From positions 2,552,980 to 2,616,979 of the forward strand of contig NC_011886.1 in NCBI RefSeq assembly GCF_000022025.1: 64,000 nucleotides of DNA, given 5' to 3'. A program made the position numbers and the translations under genes. Shown one piece after another: positions 1 through 10,351 of the stretch. Under the pieces are notes generated by a model. That model saw only the letters and a program-made list of their open reading frames with translations, did no database searches and was not told where the DNA came from. This DNA comes from Pseudarthrobacter chlorophenolicus A6. Lineage in GTDB: Bacteria; Actinomycetota; Actinomycetes; Actinomycetales; Micrococcaceae. Within the stretch, counting starts at the first letter, position 1; every line of letters starts with the position of its first letter.

Positions 1-2554
1 CGAACCTGCCCGTGACCAGGGTGAGGACGAGTCCCACGGCCACGCCGGCGATGGCCAGCAGGATGCTGGGCAGCGCGACGCTGGCTGCGGCAAGTCCGCT
101 GAGCGCGCTGGCGCCGGCTGCACGGGGAATGTCGATCAGCAGTGCGATCAGTCCGCCTACGGCGGCGCCGAAGACACCCACTGCCACGGCCAGGGACAGC
201 GTGTTGAACTTGTTGGTGCCCAGCTGGCGGTTGGCGAAGGTCAGCGGCGAGTCCACCGGGATCAGCCGTTCGTCGTGTTGCGGTTCCTGGTCGATGACGT
301 CGCGGTGCCTGAGCTGCTGGGCGGCAAACAGTGCCGCGGCTGCATAGAGCACCAGGACTGCGGCGCACACCAGCGCGGTGGACAGGCTCCAACTGATGAG
401 GCTCAAGGCGATGCCCGCCACGGCCAGCAGGACCGCACCTACCCCGAATTCCTCGAGCACCCAGCTGCGGATCCTCCGCTGGGTCCAGCCCATGGCACGC
501 AGGGTTCCGGCCTCGCTGCGCCGTTTACGGATATAGCTGACCGTCGATGCCCCGGTGAGCAGGGCTGCGCCGCAGAGGGTCAGGAAGAGCAGGGTGACGT
601 TGGTACCGGACAGCGATCCGGTGACGGCGTCTGCGGCGTTCTGCCGGACCCAGGACTGCTGGACGGTGCCCAGCGGCGATTCCTTGCCGGCGTCGTCCTT
701 GGAGTAGCCGGGTACGAAGATGCTGGCGTCTTCACGGGCTGAACCAGCCACGATGGTGGCTTCCAGTCCCATGTCGCGGATCTCCGCGGCGAGCTTTTCG
801 ACGTCGGGCTGTGCTTCCTTCCAGCTGCCAGGCGCCTTGGCCCGGACCCGGATGGCGTCGATGACGTTGGCGTTGTTGGTGTAGCCGCGGGCTGCGGCCA
901 GGCCGTAGTAGTCCGTGATGGCGCCCGCGGACTGGCTGGCCAGCCCGGTGGCACTGAGGGAGGGCTGAAGCTCCGTGGCCGGAACGTCCTTGCCCTCGGC
1001 GTCCTTGACCATCGTGAACGGCGTAGGGTCGTAGCCGCCCAGGGGCAGCTTGTTGACGTCGCCGGAGGCCTCGGCCACTGCTGCGGGGTCGAAGGTGCCG
1101 TACACCATGGCCAGCGGCGAGGCCTGCTTCTGCCCGGTGGACAGGTTGTCCCGGTAGGAGCGCTCGTCCACCGGCTCGCGCTGGGTCTGGTCCACCGAGG
1201 CGCCGTTGGCGCTCTTTTCGGGAAGGCGGTTGACGGTTACCCATTCACCGGGAACGGCGGTCTTGTCCACGGCACCGTTGGCGGCCGTGCCGGCATCGGT
1301 GTATTTCGGAGCTGCCGCGAAGTCGGTGCTCCATTTTGCGGGGGTGTAAAGGCCCTGGTTGAAGTTTCCATTGGCGCCCAGCAGCGACGTGTGGTCGGTC
1401 GAGCCGGGCCAGGACAGCGCGAACGGATCCTTGGAGACGAACGGCAGGTAGTCCTTGTCCAGGGAGCGGGTGGCGGTGCCCACCTCGTTGACGACCTTGC
1501 CGGACTCGTCGATTTCTTCAATCTTGACGTTGTACTTCAGGTCAAGGGAGGTACCGGAACGGACCACCAGGGGGATGGCCTGGGAGTCGGACGTCAGCTG
1601 GCCGGTGCGCTTGGCCTGCTGGTACTGGGTCATCAGCGGAGCCCAGTACTTGAGCTTCACGCCGAGGAAGTCCGGCCCGTCCTTGAGTTCGTCGAGGCCG
1701 ATGCCGTTGGTGAAGAGGCCTTCGAGGTAGCGGCCGACGGCGCCGGCATTCCGTGCGTCGGCGGGCGGCGCTTTTTCGAGGGGGGCCAGGAAGTCCCCGG
1801 CGTTGCCGAGGAGGGCGCGCTCCGATGCGGGGTCAACGGCCACTACCGATTCCGTCACCTCGGGCGCGAGCGGCAGGGAGACCGAGAGGTTGAACAGGTT
1901 GTGCTCGGAACCGCCGGCCGGGGAGGGGAACTTGATGCCGGTTTCGCCGGCGGGTGCGGCGATGCGGATGCTGCTGCCTCCGGCGGCCTTCTCTTCAACG
2001 AGCTTGGCCTTGCCCAGGGTTCCCTCGGCAGTGGACTTGAACAGTGTCTGTTCTGAAACGCCGTCCGAGCTCACCGCGCTGGCGGTCAGCCGGTACTTCT
2101 TGGCTTTGTCGCTCAGGACCGATTCCGCCGCGGGCCACTGGTCCGGGGACGTGGCCCCGGCGGCCTGGTCAGCCGTTGCCGTACCGGCGAGGCCGGCGTT
2201 GTAGCCGAGGTAGTCCATGGCATCCAGCCGGGGCGCTTCGAGGTTCTGCGTCACGCGGGACACGAGGCTGATGGGCGCAGCCACCGAGGTTCCGGAGAGC
2301 TTCCGGATCGAATCCAGCTGCTCGAAGCTGATGCCGCCGGTGCCGTTGGCGATCTCGGGCTGCAGCAGGGCTCCGGAAGGAGCCTTGGCCTGGACCAGCA
2401 CGTCGTACAGGCCGCGTGAATTTTCATCCACTGTCCTGTTAAGTGCAGCCTGTGACTGGCTTTGGACGAGGACCGACAAGCACATGGCTGCGATCAGGAT
2501 GGCCGCGGTCAACAGCAGCACTTTGCTCCTGATGAACCTCTGGACGGCGTTCAT
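1..2554 (-). CDS. FtsX-like ABC transporter permease (3' end beyond window)
   Basis: This reading frame is open from an ATG at 2554 to the window edge, giving 851 codons with no stop. The start has an AGGGAG ribosome site five bases upstream. Residues 8-30 form an N-terminal membrane anchor. A very large outside domain of about 600 residues follows, and then a typical FtsX permease module begins with a membrane segment (LFLTLCGAALLTGAS) and the basic loop YIRKRRSEAGTLRAMGW. At least two more membrane helices follow before the cut. The family (MacB/FtsX/LolCE type) moves lipids, peptides or drugs, or transmits force across the membrane, with a separate ATPase. The ATPase partner is probably outside the window. 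The substrate cannot be predicted. Confidence 0.85.
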   Translation of the reverse strand, partial: MNAVQRFIRSKVLLLTAAILIAAMCLSVLVQSQSQAALNRTVDENSRGLYDVLVQAKAPSGALLQPEIANGTGGISFEQLDSIRKLSGTSVAAPISLVSRVTQNLEAPRLDAMDYLGYNAGLAGTATADQAAGATSPDQWPAAESVLSDKAKKYRLTASAVSSDGVSEQTLFKSTAEGTLGKAKLVEEKAAGGSSIRIAAPAGETGIKFPSPAGGSEHNLFNLSVSLPLAPEVTESVVAVDPASERALLGNAGDFLAPLEKAPPADARNAGAVGRYLEGLFTNGIGLDELKDGPDFLGVKLKYWAPLMTQYQQAKRTGQLTSDSQAIPLVVRSGTSLDLKYNVKIEEIDESGKVVNEVGTATRSLDKDYLPFVSKDPFALSWPGSTDHTSLLGANGNFNQGLYTPAKWSTDFAAAPKYTDAGTAANGAVDKTAVPGEWVTVNRLPEKSANGASVDQTQREPVDERSYRDNLSTGQKQASPLAMVYGTFDPAAVAEASGDVNKLPLGGYDPTPFTMVKDAEGKDVPATELQPSLSATGLASQSAGAITDYYGLAAARGYTNNANVIDAIRVRAKAPGSWKEAQPDVEKLAAEIRDMGLEATIVAGSAREDASIFVPGYSKDDAGKESPLGTVQQSWVRQNAADAVTGSLSGTNVTLLFLTLCGAALLTGASTVSYIRKRRSEAGTLRAMGWTQRRIRSWVLEEFGVGAVLLAVAGIALSLISWSLSTALVCAAVLVLYAAAALFAAQQLRHRDVIDQEPQHDERLIPVDSPLTFANRQLGTNKFNTLSLAVAVGVFGAAVGGLIALLIDIPRAAGASALSGLAAASVALPSILLAIAGVAVGLVLTLVTGRF

Positions 2555-2640
2555 TGAACTCCCTGAAACCTGGATTGCGTGGCGCACACCCGTGTCGACC
2601 ACGTGGCGGCAGCGGACATGGACGATTACGGCCGGATATG

Positions 2641-2711
2641 CAAAAAGTATTGGCCGGCCTGCCGGACCGGTCCCGAACCGGAACCAGGCCATATTAAGCA
2701 GACCGGCCAAT
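2641..2711 (-). terminator. Terminator of serA
   Basis: Inverted arms at 2649-2662 and 2698-2711 match at 13 of 14 positions (ATTGGCCGG core). The minus-strand RNA would fold and then run into a CTTTTTG tract at 2641-2647. The gap between the arms holds further self-complementary sequence (GGACCGGTCC). It lies about 80 bases past the serA stop and before the permease start, so it probably ends serA transcription. Confidence 0.7.
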
Positions 2712-2788
2712 CATACGTGGCCGCAACGGGACGCGCCGAGCCGGGACGTGTCGTTCGGCGTTTCGTGCGGCTTACGGGATGCGGGGAG

Positions 2789-4378
2789 CTAGTCCTCCAG
2801 GTCCACTTCGCGGACCATCTCTGCGCCGATGCCGGCCTTGATGGCGTCCAGGACCTGCTGCGGGACGGAGCTGTCGATGGTCAGCAGCGCCAGCACCTGT
2901 CCGCCTTCGTCGTGGCGGGCCACCTGCATGCCGGCGATGTTGATGTTGTTCATGCCCAGGATGTGCCCGATGGTGCCAATGACGCCGGGGCGGTCGGCGT
3001 AGGCCACCACCACGAGGTGTTCGCTGATGGGGATTTCCACCTCGAAGCCGTTGATACCCACCAGCTTCTGGATCTGCTTGGGACCGGTCAGGGTGCCGGC
3101 CACGGAGATCTGGCTGCCGTCGCTCAGGGCCCCGCGCAGGGTCAGCACGTTGCGGTAGGACTCAGTGTCCGGGGTGGTGATCAGGCGGACGTTGATCCCG
3201 CGCTGCTCGGCGATCACCGGGGCGTTGACGTAGGAAACCTGTTCGGTGACGACGTCGGCGAAGATGCCCTTGAGGGCCGCGAGTTCGAGGACCTTGACGT
3301 CCAGCGAGGAGATTTCGCCGGCAACTTCGATGTCGAACTGGGTAAGTGAATCGTGGGTCAGTGCGGTGAAGATGCGGCCCAGCTTCTCGATGAGCGGGAT
3401 GCCGGGACGCACGTCGGGGGCGATGACGCCCCCGGCCACGTTGACTGCGTCCGGAACCAGTTCACCGGCGAGGGCCAGGCGGACAGACTTGGCCACGGAG
3501 ACGCCGGCCTTTTCCTGCGCTTCATCGGTGGAGGCGCCCAGGTGCGGGGTGACCACCACGTTGTCGAGCTTGAAGAACGGAAGGTCCGTGCTCGGCTCCT
3601 TGGAGAAGACGTCGACGCCGGCACCGGCGATGTCGCCGTCCTGCAGGGCCGTGAACAGGGCCTCTTCGTCCACCAGGCCGCCGCGGGCGACGTTGATGAC
3701 GTAGGCGGTGTTCTTCATCTTCTTGAAGGCATCCGCGCCGAGCATGCCCACGGTCTCCGGGGTCTTCGGCATGTGGATGGTGATGAAGTCGGACTGGGCC
3801 AGCAGCTCGTCCAGGGTGACCAGCTGGACGCCGAGCTGGGCTGCGCGGGCCGAGGTGATGTAGGGGTCGTAGGCAAGGATCTTGGTGTCGAAGCCCTTCA
3901 GGCGGGCTGCCACCAGGGCGCCGATGCGGCCGAGGCCGATGATGCCGATCTTCTTCTCGAAGAGCTCGATGCCGGTGTACTTGGACCGCTTCCATTCGCC
4001 GTCCTTGAGGGCGGCACTGGCCTGCGGGATGTGGCGGGCAAGGCTCAGAATGTGGCCCACCGTAAGTTCAGCTGCGGAGACAATGTTGGACGTGGGGGCG
4101 TTGACCACCATGACGCCTGCCTGGGTGGCGGCCTTGATGTCCACGTTGTCCAGCCCCACCCCGGCGCGGGCGATGACCTTGAGGTTCTTCGCCGCTGCGA
4201 TGGCTTCGGCATCCACCTGCGTTGCGGACCGGACCAGGATGGCGTCAACATCGCCAATTGCGGAGAGCAGCTGGGAACGGTCAGCGCCGTCGGCCTGGCG
4301 GATTTCGAAGTCCGGGCCGAGGGCCTCGACGGTGGCGGGGGAAAGTTCTTCGGCGAGCAGTACTACGGGTTTTGACAC
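2789..4378 (-). CDS. serA: D-3-phosphoglycerate dehydrogenase
   Basis: First step of serine synthesis: NAD-dependent oxidation of 3-phosphoglycerate in the cytoplasm. The 529-residue length fits the long SerA type of actinobacteria. The NAD-binding GLGRIG is at 148-153 and the catalytic histidine is in PHLGAST near residue 279. The N-terminal half is the 2-hydroxyacid dehydrogenase domain. The rest holds the intervening ASB domain and a C-terminal ACT domain (VVAYADRPGVIGTIGHIL), which in this family senses serine. I chose the GTG at 4378, which has AGAGG seven bases upstream and starts the homologous VSKPVVLL; a longer in-frame ATG at 4417 would add 13 unlikely residues. It lies downstream of ilvC but is separated from it by a strong hairpin. 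Confidence 0.95.
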   Translation of the reverse strand: MSKPVVLLAEELSPATVEALGPDFEIRQADGADRSQLLSAIGDVDAILVRSATQVDAEAIAAAKNLKVIARAGVGLDNVDIKAATQAGVMVVNAPTSNIVSAAELTVGHILSLARHIPQASAALKDGEWKRSKYTGIELFEKKIGIIGLGRIGALVAARLKGFDTKILAYDPYITSARAAQLGVQLVTLDELLAQSDFITIHMPKTPETVGMLGADAFKKMKNTAYVINVARGGLVDEEALFTALQDGDIAGAGVDVFSKEPSTDLPFFKLDNVVVTPHLGASTDEAQEKAGVSVAKSVRLALAGELVPDAVNVAGGVIAPDVRPGIPLIEKLGRIFTALTHDSLTQFDIEVAGEISSLDVKVLELAALKGIFADVVTEQVSYVNAPVIAEQRGINVRLITTPDTESYRNVLTLRGALSDGSQISVAGTLTGPKQIQKLVGINGFEVEIPISEHLVVVAYADRPGVIGTIGHILGMNNINIAGMQVARHDEGGQVLALLTIDSSVPQQVLDAIKAGIGAEMVREVDLED

Positions 4379-4433
4379 GGCTGATCCTCTGCGTTGCAGT
4401 CCTGGGGATGGGAACAAGTCTAGGCCGACGGAA

Positions 4434-4469
4434 AGGCCGGGCTCACATTGTTAAGTGTGAACCCGGCCT
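4434..4469 (-). terminator. Hairpin between ilvC and serA
   Basis: A 13-base stem with one mismatch (GGCCGGG...CCCGGCC, 4435-4447 with 4456-4468) and an eight-base loop lies between the ilvC stop and the serA start. The T tract after it is weak (TTTCC). It could act as a terminator or a partial one that lowers readthrough from ilvBNC into serA. Confidence 0.55.
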
Positions 4470-4523
4470 CATCGCGGCACTTTAGCTGGCTGTCGCACGT
4501 TCGCTTGGCGGCGCGCGGTGGCC

Positions 4524-5633
<1,110 letters not shown>

Positions 5634-6146
5634 CTAGGCGGAGCGCAGTGCCCGGTCACTCATGGAGCGGGATCCCCGTCCAACGGCCAGGGTGCCGGAC
5701 TGCACAATTTCGCGGATGCCGAAGGGCTCCAGCACTGAAAGCAGCGCCGAGAGCTTTTCGGGATGGCCGGTGGCCTCGATGACGACGGAGTCTGTGGACA
5801 CGTCCACCACCGAGGCGCGGAACAGGTCTGCAGCCTGGGTCACCTGCAGGCGTGTTGCGGCATCCGCACGTACTTTGACCAGGATGTGGTCGCGCTGTAC
5901 GGAAGATTCTGAGGTCAGCTCAACGATCTTGATCACGTTCACCAGCTTGTTCAGCTGCTTGGTGACCTGCTCGATGAGCTCACCATCGGCGTCGACCACC
6001 ACTGTCATCCGGGAAATGCCGGGGACTTCGGTGGGGCCAACTGCCAGGGAGTTGATGTTGAAGGCCCGGCGGGCAAAGAGGCTTGCCACGCGGGTGAGGA
6101 CGCCGGGTTTGTCTTCAACCAGGACGGAAAGTGTATGGCGGCTCAT
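5634..6146 (-). CDS. ilvN: Acetolactate synthase small (regulatory) subunit
   Basis: Regulatory partner of IlvB; in this family the ACT domain binds valine and causes feedback inhibition. The 170-residue protein has the N-terminal ACT domain (HTLSVLVEDKPGVLTRVASLFARR) and the C-terminal ALS_ss domain. The start is ATG at 6146, two bases after the ilvB stop, so the two subunits are translationally coupled. In-frame codons upstream of this ATG lie inside ilvB and are not used. Confidence 0.95.
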   Translation of the reverse strand: MSRHTLSVLVEDKPGVLTRVASLFARRAFNINSLAVGPTEVPGISRMTVVVDADGELIEQVTKQLNKLVNVIKIVELTSESSVQRDHILVKVRADAATRLQVTQAADLFRASVVDVSTDSVVIEATGHPEKLSALLSVLEPFGIREIVQSGTLAVGRGSRSMSDRALRSA

Positions 6147-6148
6147 GG

Positions 6149-8056
6149 TCAGTCTTCCTCTTCCCAGTCCGGGGTCATGTTGCGGGCAACCTGGATCTGG
6201 TCGTTGCTCACGCCGGCGGGCACCATCGGCCACACCATGGAGTTGGGGCTCACCACGAAGTCGATCACCACCGGGCGGTCGTTGATTTCGAGGGCCTTCT
6301 GGATGGTGGCATCGATGTCCTCGTCGCGTTCGCAGCGGAACGACGCGCAGCCGTAGGCCTCCCCCAGCTTGACGAAGTCCGGGATGCGGACGGTGTCATG
6401 GCCGGTGTTGAGGTCCGTGTTGGAGTAGCGGCCCTCGTAGAAGAGGGTCTGCCACTGCCGCACCATGCCCAGCGAGGAGTTGTTGATGACGGCAACCTTG
6501 ATGGGGATCTTGTTGATGGCGCAGGTGGCCAGTTCCTGGTTGGTCATCTGGAAGCAGCCGTCGCCGTCGATGGCCCAGACCACGCGGTCGGGCTCCCCCA
6601 CTTTGGCGCCCATGGCTGCCGGCACGGCGTAGCCCATGGTGCCTGCACCGCCCGAGTTCAGCCAGGCGTGCGGGCGCTCGTACTTGATGAACTGCGCTGC
6701 CCACATCTGGTGCTGGCCCACACCCGCTACGTAAACGCCTTCGGGGCCGGTCAGGGCACCGATGCGTTCGATGACCTTCTGCGGTGCGGTGAGCCCGTCC
6801 TCGGGTTCAGTGAAGCCCAGCGGGTAGGTTTCCTTGAGGTTGTTCAGGAAAGCCCACCACGTGGTGAGGTCCGGAGTTCCGGCGGCCTCGAACTGGGCCC
6901 GCACGGCCTCGGTCAATTCGGGAATGATCTCCTTGACCGAGCCCACGATCGGGACGTCCGCGGCGCGGTTCTTGGAGATTTCCGCGGGGTCGATGTCTGC
7001 GTGGATCACCTTGGCGTGGGGCGCAAACGTCTTCAGGACACCCGTGACGCGGTCATCGAATCGGGCTCCGAGGGTGATCAGCAGGTCCGACTGCTGCAGG
7101 GCCGTCACCGCCGAGACGCTGCCGTGCATGCCGGGCATGCCGACGTGCTGCGGGTGCGAGTCCGGGAACGCGCCCTTGGCCATCAGGGTGGTGACCACCG
7201 GCGCACCGGTGGCCTCGGCCAGTGCCCGCAGTTCGGCGCTGGCATGGGCCTTGACCACACCGCCGCCAACGTAGAGGACCGGCTTGGTGGCCGCGGCGAT
7301 GAGCTTTGCTGCCTCGCGGACCTGCTTGTTGTGGCCGCGGGTGACGGGCCGGTAGCCGGGCAGGTCAATGCGGGGCGGCCAGGAGAAGGTCATCTGGCCC
7401 ACCTGGGCGTCCTTGGCCACGTCCACGAGGACGGGGCCCGGACGGCCGGTGGAGGCCAGGTGGAAAGCTTCCGCCATGACATGCGGGATGTCGTTGGGGT
7501 CGGTCACCAGGAAGGAGTGCTTGGTGATGGGCATGGTGATGCCCACGATGTCCGCTTCCTGGAAGGCGTCGGTGCCGATGACACCGCTGGACACCTGGCC
7601 GGTGATGGCCACCAGGGGTACGGAGTCCATGTGGGCATCCATGATGGCGGTAACGAGGTTGGTGGCGCCGGGGCCGGAGGTGGCGATGCACACGCCCACC
7701 CGTCCCGTCACCATGGCGTAGCCTTGCGCGGCGTGGCCGGCTCCCTGTTCGTGACGGACCAGCACGTGGTTCATGGTGGAGGCCATCAAGGGGTCGTAGG
7801 TGGGCAGGATCGCGCCACCAGGCAAACCGAAAATATCGTCGACGCCGAGTTCTTCGAGCGAGCGGACAATAGCTTGCGAGCCGGTCATCACCGTTGGGGG
7901 TACAACGTTGTTCGGCCCAAGGACAGGAGAGACAGCAGCAAGGTCGGCGACGACGGCGGCGTGCTCAGCCGTCCGGTCGGCACGTTCCGGAGCCTTGGGG
8001 GCTCCAGGGGACTTGGCAGCCATCAGCGAGGGGCTGATCGGCGATCCTTTGCTCAT
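6149..8056 (-). CDS. ilvB: Acetolactate synthase large (catalytic) subunit
   Basis: Thiamine-diphosphate enzyme that condenses two pyruvates, or pyruvate and 2-oxobutyrate, at the branch into valine, leucine and isoleucine. It has 635 residues, including an N-terminal extension of about 55 residues before the ThDP enzyme core. The N-terminal ThDP domain carries [15 protein letters not shown] and the active-site [13 protein letters not shown]. The central domain binds FAD, and the C-terminal domain has the ThDP/Mg motif [15 protein letters not shown]. The ATG at 8056 has AAGGAAG seven bases upstream. It heads the ilvBNC operon behind a leader peptide and attenuator. Confidence 0.96.
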   Translation of the reverse strand: MSKGSPISPSLMAAKSPGAPKAPERADRTAEHAAVVADLAAVSPVLGPNNVVPPTVMTGSQAIVRSLEELGVDDIFGLPGGAILPTYDPLMASTMNHVLVRHEQGAGHAAQGYAMVTGRVGVCIATSGPGATNLVTAIMDAHMDSVPLVAITGQVSSGVIGTDAFQEADIVGITMPITKHSFLVTDPNDIPHVMAEAFHLASTGRPGPVLVDVAKDAQVGQMTFSWPPRIDLPGYRPVTRGHNKQVREAAKLIAAATKPVLYVGGGVVKAHASAELRALAEATGAPVVTTLMAKGAFPDSHPQHVGMPGMHGSVSAVTALQQSDLLITLGARFDDRVTGVLKTFAPHAKVIHADIDPAEISKNRAADVPIVGSVKEIIPELTEAVRAQFEAAGTPDLTTWWAFLNNLKETYPLGFTEPEDGLTAPQKVIERIGALTGPEGVYVAGVGQHQMWAAQFIKYERPHAWLNSGGAGTMGYAVPAAMGAKVGEPDRVVWAIDGDGCFQMTNQELATCAINKIPIKVAVINNSSLGMVRQWQTLFYEGRYSNTDLNTGHDTVRIPDFVKLGEAYGCASFRCERDEDIDATIQKALEINDRPVVIDFVVSPNSMVWPMVPAGVSNDQIQVARNMTPDWEEED

Positions 8057-8106
8057 CGGACTCTTCCTTGTGGATCATCATTAGCGGTGAAACTGCGGGG
8101 AATAAA

Positions 8107-8143
8107 AAAACCCCTCAAGCCGTGTTGGCTCTTCGAGGGGTTT
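8107..8143 (-). terminator. Attenuator terminator in the ilvB leader
   Basis: Read on the minus strand this is ACCCCTC, a GC-containing inner stem (AGCC...GGCT), then GAGGGGT followed directly by seven T. It is a classic intrinsic terminator placed between a short valine-rich reading frame and ilvB, which is the arrangement of an amino-acid attenuator. The last T of the tract is about 50 bases before the ilvB start. Confidence 0.85.
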
Positions 8144-8167
8144 GCGCGTGACAGTTCGTTGCCGGGG

Positions 8168-8230
8168 CTAGTGAGCCACGCGCTTGGTAAGGACGACGAC
8201 TGCAACTGCGCAGTTGGTAACGAAAGTCAT
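8168..8230 (-). CDS. ilv leader peptide (valine-rich)
   Basis: A 20-codon reading frame, ATG at 8230 to TAG at 8168, placed between a promoter and the ilvB attenuator. Six of its 20 residues are valine, with the cluster CAVAVVVL in the middle (GTT GCA GTC GTC GTC CTT). In attenuation systems such as that of Corynebacterium ilvBNC, slow translation of such codons when charged valine-tRNA is scarce lets an antiterminator form. There is no ribosome site; the ATG is six bases below a -10-like hexamer, so the peptide is probably translated from a leaderless mRNA. The gene is too short for ordinary gene finders. Confidence 0.82.
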   Translation of the reverse strand: MTFVTNCAVAVVVLTKRVAH

Positions 8231-8236
8231 GCGTTC

Positions 8237-8265
8237 AGTTTTCCCTCTGGTGTGACGGGTGTCAA
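8237..8265 (-). promoter_or_regulatory. ilvBNC promoter
   Basis: On the minus strand a perfect -35 TTGACA (8265-8260) is followed after 17 bases by the -10-like AAAACT (8242-8237). Transcription should start at or next to the leader peptide ATG at 8230. The -10 is weak but the spacing is exact. Confidence 0.6.
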
Positions 8266-8338
8266 CGCGGGACAATCCCATCTCACCATGTGGACTCCAA
8301 CGTCCACCCTTTGATCATATGGCATGAGAAGCGCAGGT

Positions 8339-8380
8339 TCTGACAGGCTCAACCATAGGCCGGCGGTTGAGCCTGTCGAA
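8339..8380 (-). terminator. Terminator or REP-like palindrome after ilvD
   Basis: A perfect 13-base inverted repeat, GACAGGCTCAACC (8342-8354) with its complement at 8365-8377 and a ten-base loop, sits nine bases past the ilvD stop. The symmetry continues outward with mismatches to 17 of 19 bases. There is no T tract. It resembles the GGTTTCGACAGGCTCAACC-type palindromes often seen between genes in actinobacterial genomes, so it may be a dispersed repeat that also ends ilvD transcription. Confidence 0.6.
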
Positions 8381-8385
8381 ACCCG

Positions 8386-10104
8386 TCAGCCGCAGTATGC
8401 GCCGGTGCTCGCGCTGTGCACGAGCTTGGCGTACTTGGCCAGGACGCCCTTGGTGTAGCGGGCCGGCAGCGGCTCCCAGCCAACCTTGCGGGCCTCAAGC
8501 TCGGCGTCATCGACCAGCAGGTCGAAGCTGCGCGCGGCGATGTCCACGCGGATCCGGTCACCGTCCCTGACGAAGGCGATAGGGCCGCCGTCCACCGCTT
8601 CCGGCGCGACGTGGCCGATGCACAGCCCGGTGGTCCCGCCGGAGAACCGGCCATCGGTCAGCAGCAGGACGTCCTTGCCGAGGCCCGCGCCCTTGATGGC
8701 GCCGGTGATGGCCAGCATCTCCCGCATGCCCGGGCCGCCCTTGGGCCCCTCGTAGCGGATGACCACGACGTCGCCGGCATGGATTTCGCCCTGGTCCAGC
8801 GCCTGCAGGGCGCCCTGCTCGCGGTCGAACACGCGGGCGGTCCCCTCGAAGACGTCGGCGTCGAATCCTGCAGTCTTCACTACGGCGCCTTCCGGCGCCA
8901 TGGTGCCGTGCAGGATGGTGATGCCGCCGGTCTTGTGGATGGGGTTGTCCATTGCGCGCAGGATCTTGCCGTCAACATCCGGCGGGTTGATGGCTTCCAG
9001 GTTTTCCGCCACGGTCTTGCCGGTGACGGTGAGGCAGTCGCCGTGCAGCAGCCCGGCGTCGAGCAGTGCCTTCATGATGACGGGCACGCCGCCGATTTTG
9101 TCGACGTCGGTCATGACGTAGCGGCCGAACGGCTTGAGGTCGCCGAGGTGCGGGATCCTGTCACCGATGCGGTTGAAGTCGTCGAGGGTAAGCTCTACCT
9201 CGGCTTCGCGGGCAATGGCCAGCAGGTGCAGGACCGCGTTGGTGGACCCGCCGAACGCCATGGTGACGGCGATGGCGTTTTCAAAGGCCTCCTTGGTCAT
9301 GATGTCGCGGGCGGTGATGCCCTTGCGCAGCAGGTTCACCACTGCTTCACCGGACTTGCGCGCAAAGTCATCACGACGGCGGTCTGCCGAGGGCGGGGCG
9401 GCAGATCCGGGCAGGGACATGCCCAGCGCCTCACCGATGCAGGCCATGGTGTTGGCCGTGTACATGCCGCCGCAGGCGCCTTCGCCGGGACAGATGGCCT
9501 TTTCAATGCGCGTGAGGTCTTCCATGCTCATCTTGCCGGCGGCGCAGGCGCCCACGGCCTCAAAGGCATCGATGAGGGTGACTTCCTTCTCGGAGCCGTC
9601 CTCGAGCTTTACCCAGCCCGGCATGATCGAGCCGGCGTAGAGGAACACGCTGGACAGGTTGAGCCGGGCCGCGGCCATGAGCATGCCGGGAAGGGACTTG
9701 TCGCAGCCGGCGAGCAAGACCGAACCGTCAATCCGCTCGGCCTGCATGACGGTTTCGACGGAATCGGCGATCACTTCGCGGGAGACCAGGGAGAAGTGCA
9801 TGCCCTCGTGGCCCATGGAAATACCGTCGGACACGGAGATGGTGCCGAACTGCATGGGGAAGCCGCCACCGGCGTGGACACCCTCCTTGGCGCCCTGGGC
9901 CAGCCGGTTCAGGGAGAGGTTGCAGGGAGTGATCTCGTTCCACGAACTCGCAACCCCGACCTGGGGCTTCGCGAAGTCGTCGTCGCCCATGCCGACCGCA
10001 CGGAACATGCCGCGCGCCGGTGCGGCGTGGATTCCGTCGGTAACCACCCGGCTGCGGGGCTTGATGTCAGGCTTGCTCTCTGTTTCGATCTGGCTCTCAC
10101 TCAT
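8386..10104 (-). CDS. ilvD: Dihydroxy-acid dehydratase
   Basis: Third common step of branched-chain amino acid synthesis: Fe-S dependent dehydration of dihydroxy-isovalerate and its methyl homologue. At 572 residues it has the expected length. The cluster cysteines lie in [14 protein letters not shown] and [10 protein letters not shown], and the C-terminal domain holds [19 protein letters not shown] chose ATG 10104: a TAGACT -10-like hexamer lies seven bases upstream, suggesting a leaderless mRNA, and no ribosome site is visible. The upstream in-frame extension to 10221 is not typical of the family. It is transcribed apart from ilvBNC. Confidence 0.94.
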   Translation of the reverse strand: MSESQIETESKPDIKPRSRVVTDGIHAAPARGMFRAVGMGDDDFAKPQVGVASSWNEITPCNLSLNRLAQGAKEGVHAGGGFPMQFGTISVSDGISMGHEGMHFSLVSREVIADSVETVMQAERIDGSVLLAGCDKSLPGMLMAAARLNLSSVFLYAGSIMPGWVKLEDGSEKEVTLIDAFEAVGACAAGKMSMEDLTRIEKAICPGEGACGGMYTANTMACIGEALGMSLPGSAAPPSADRRRDDFARKSGEAVVNLLRKGITARDIMTKEAFENAIAVTMAFGGSTNAVLHLLAIAREAEVELTLDDFNRIGDRIPHLGDLKPFGRYVMTDVDKIGGVPVIMKALLDAGLLHGDCLTVTGKTVAENLEAINPPDVDGKILRAMDNPIHKTGGITILHGTMAPEGAVVKTAGFDADVFEGTARVFDREQGALQALDQGEIHAGDVVVIRYEGPKGGPGMREMLAITGAIKGAGLGKDVLLLTDGRFSGGTTGLCIGHVAPEAVDGGPIAFVRDGDRIRVDIAARSFDLLVDDAELEARKVGWEPLPARYTKGVLAKYAKLVHSASTGAYCG

Positions 10105-10298
10105 GAGGGAAAGTCTATGGCCCCCATCGCGCCAAACGGGCTGAAAGGGGACGGTAAAAAACCGGACCCCGAGACATGCCGCCCGCCGGCAGCCTCCCGC
10201 GACGATCTGCGGCCACTCCATGAGCGATCGCCGCGGCCCTGGCCAGCCAAGTCGCTTCCCCGTCCGCCAGGGCCGGCAAACCTAGACAGCCATGGTGA

Positions 10299-10315
10299 CC
10301 CGACGTAGCGTCGGG
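10299..10315. other. Small hairpin upstream of the sunset-domain gene
   Basis: A perfect stem of seven bases (CCCGACG, TAG loop, CGTCGGG) lies 37 bases upstream of the start at 10352, in the gap between ilvD and the divergent gene. It could be a 5' UTR structure or an operator; nothing else supports a function. Confidence 0.3.
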
Positions 10316-10351
10316 GCAGAACGCGTTGTAAGCCAAACTGAAGGGATTGCC

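Noticed and set aside
6131..8314. A 727-codon open frame on the plus strand opposite ilvB, and similar long ones opposite ilvD, serA, ilvC and the RND pump
   Set aside because: These are antisense shadows of high-GC genes. Their proteins are rich in Gly, His, Asp and Arg repeats, match no family, and lie wholly opposite intact conserved genes.
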